From Paramacrobiotus metropolitanus (taxonomy: Eukaryota; Tardigrada; Eutardigrada; Parachela; Macrobiotidae): 64,000 nt of DNA. The position numbers were made by a program, and so were the translations under genes. Of the stretch, positions 63,875 through 64,000 are shown piece after piece. How positions within the stretch are numbered: position 1 is the stretch's first letter; every line of letters starts with the position of its first letter. The notes beneath the pieces were generated by a model. That model saw only the letters and a program-made list of their open reading frames with translations, was not told where the DNA came from and searched no databases. Where the stretch lies: NCBI RefSeq assembly GCF_019649055.1, contig NW_026570307.1, positions 186,001 through 250,000 on the forward strand, written 5' to 3'.

Positions 63875-64000
63875 CGTTTACCGTTTGCAACTAGAAGTTC
63901 CCGTTTCAGATAGGAACGAACGATTATTTTTTAGGGCAAGTCAATCTCACCTTATTTTTTATAAGTTTCCTGTTTCAGAAAAGCCGTAGGCTTTTCATTA
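63875..64000. other. Window edge; nothing recognised
   Basis: Upstream flank of the receptor-like fragment. It ends in a short palindrome, AAAAGCCGTAGGCTTTT, at about 63978-63996. Confidence 0.3.

Overview
This is a nuclear, multicellular-animal (metazoan) window. Nearly every gene has short GT-AG introns (mostly about 50-400 bp), there is a cytosolic-type tRNA, and the proteins belong to animal families (HUWE1, ICA1, JAZF1, AATF, GLB1L2, ELOF1, SMIM4, astacin, CYP2-clan P450). Genes are packed on both strands with little intergenic space, which suggests a compact invertebrate genome. A tardigrade or another ecdysozoan is plausible, but I infer this from gene style only. I built the gene models by hand from splice sites, reading phase and recalled protein families; no alignment was run.

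Layout. 0.2-2.35 kb: a ~1.08-kb direct duplication carrying the first two exons of a nuclear-receptor-like gene whose remaining exons run to 4.4 kb (+). 6.1-7.7 kb: a small multi-pass membrane protein (+). 8.2-9.1 kb: fragments of a multi-pass, gustatory-receptor-like gene (-). 9.0-11.9 kb: a JAZF1 homologue (-) with an unusually large central exon. 14.0-18.8 kb: ICA1/ICA69 (+), with the elongation factor gene ELOF1 nested antisense in an intron (16.25-16.5 kb). 19.34 kb: tRNA-Ile(AAT). 19.9-23.4 kb: a GH35 beta-galactosidase-like protein, GLB1L2 type (-). 24.2-26.4 kb: AATF/Che-1 (+). 27.5-28.6 kb: two tiny adjacent ORFs (-) resembling SMIM4/UQCC5 (Sloth1) and C12orf73/BRAWNIN (Sloth2), the mitochondrial complex III assembly micropeptides that share one transcript in Drosophila. 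28.9-32.5 kb: a PIF/Harbinger DNA transposon with both genes; its transposase is broken by a frameshift and by a nested 829-bp hAT-type element. 33.9-50.7 kb: a complete 35-exon HUWE1 E3 ubiquitin ligase (+), 4330 residues. 51.6-53.8 kb: a secreted astacin-family protein (+) that has lost its catalytic residues. 54.0-54.6 kb: an RIIa-domain (SPA17-like) protein with an N-terminal hydrophobic segment (-). 54.8-57.3 and 58.5-61.4 kb: two tandem CYP2-clan P450 genes (-) separated by P450 relics. 62.8-63.9 kb: a second gustatory-receptor-like fragment (-).

There is no operon-like functional theme apart from the Sloth1/Sloth2 pair, the P450 tandem array and the two genes of the Harbinger element. 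The most notable observations are the conserved micropeptide pair, the catalytically dead astacin, the receptor gene with a ligand-binding domain but no visible DNA-binding domain and duplicated first exons, the enlarged JAZF1, and the transposon-in-transposon with exact target-site duplications.
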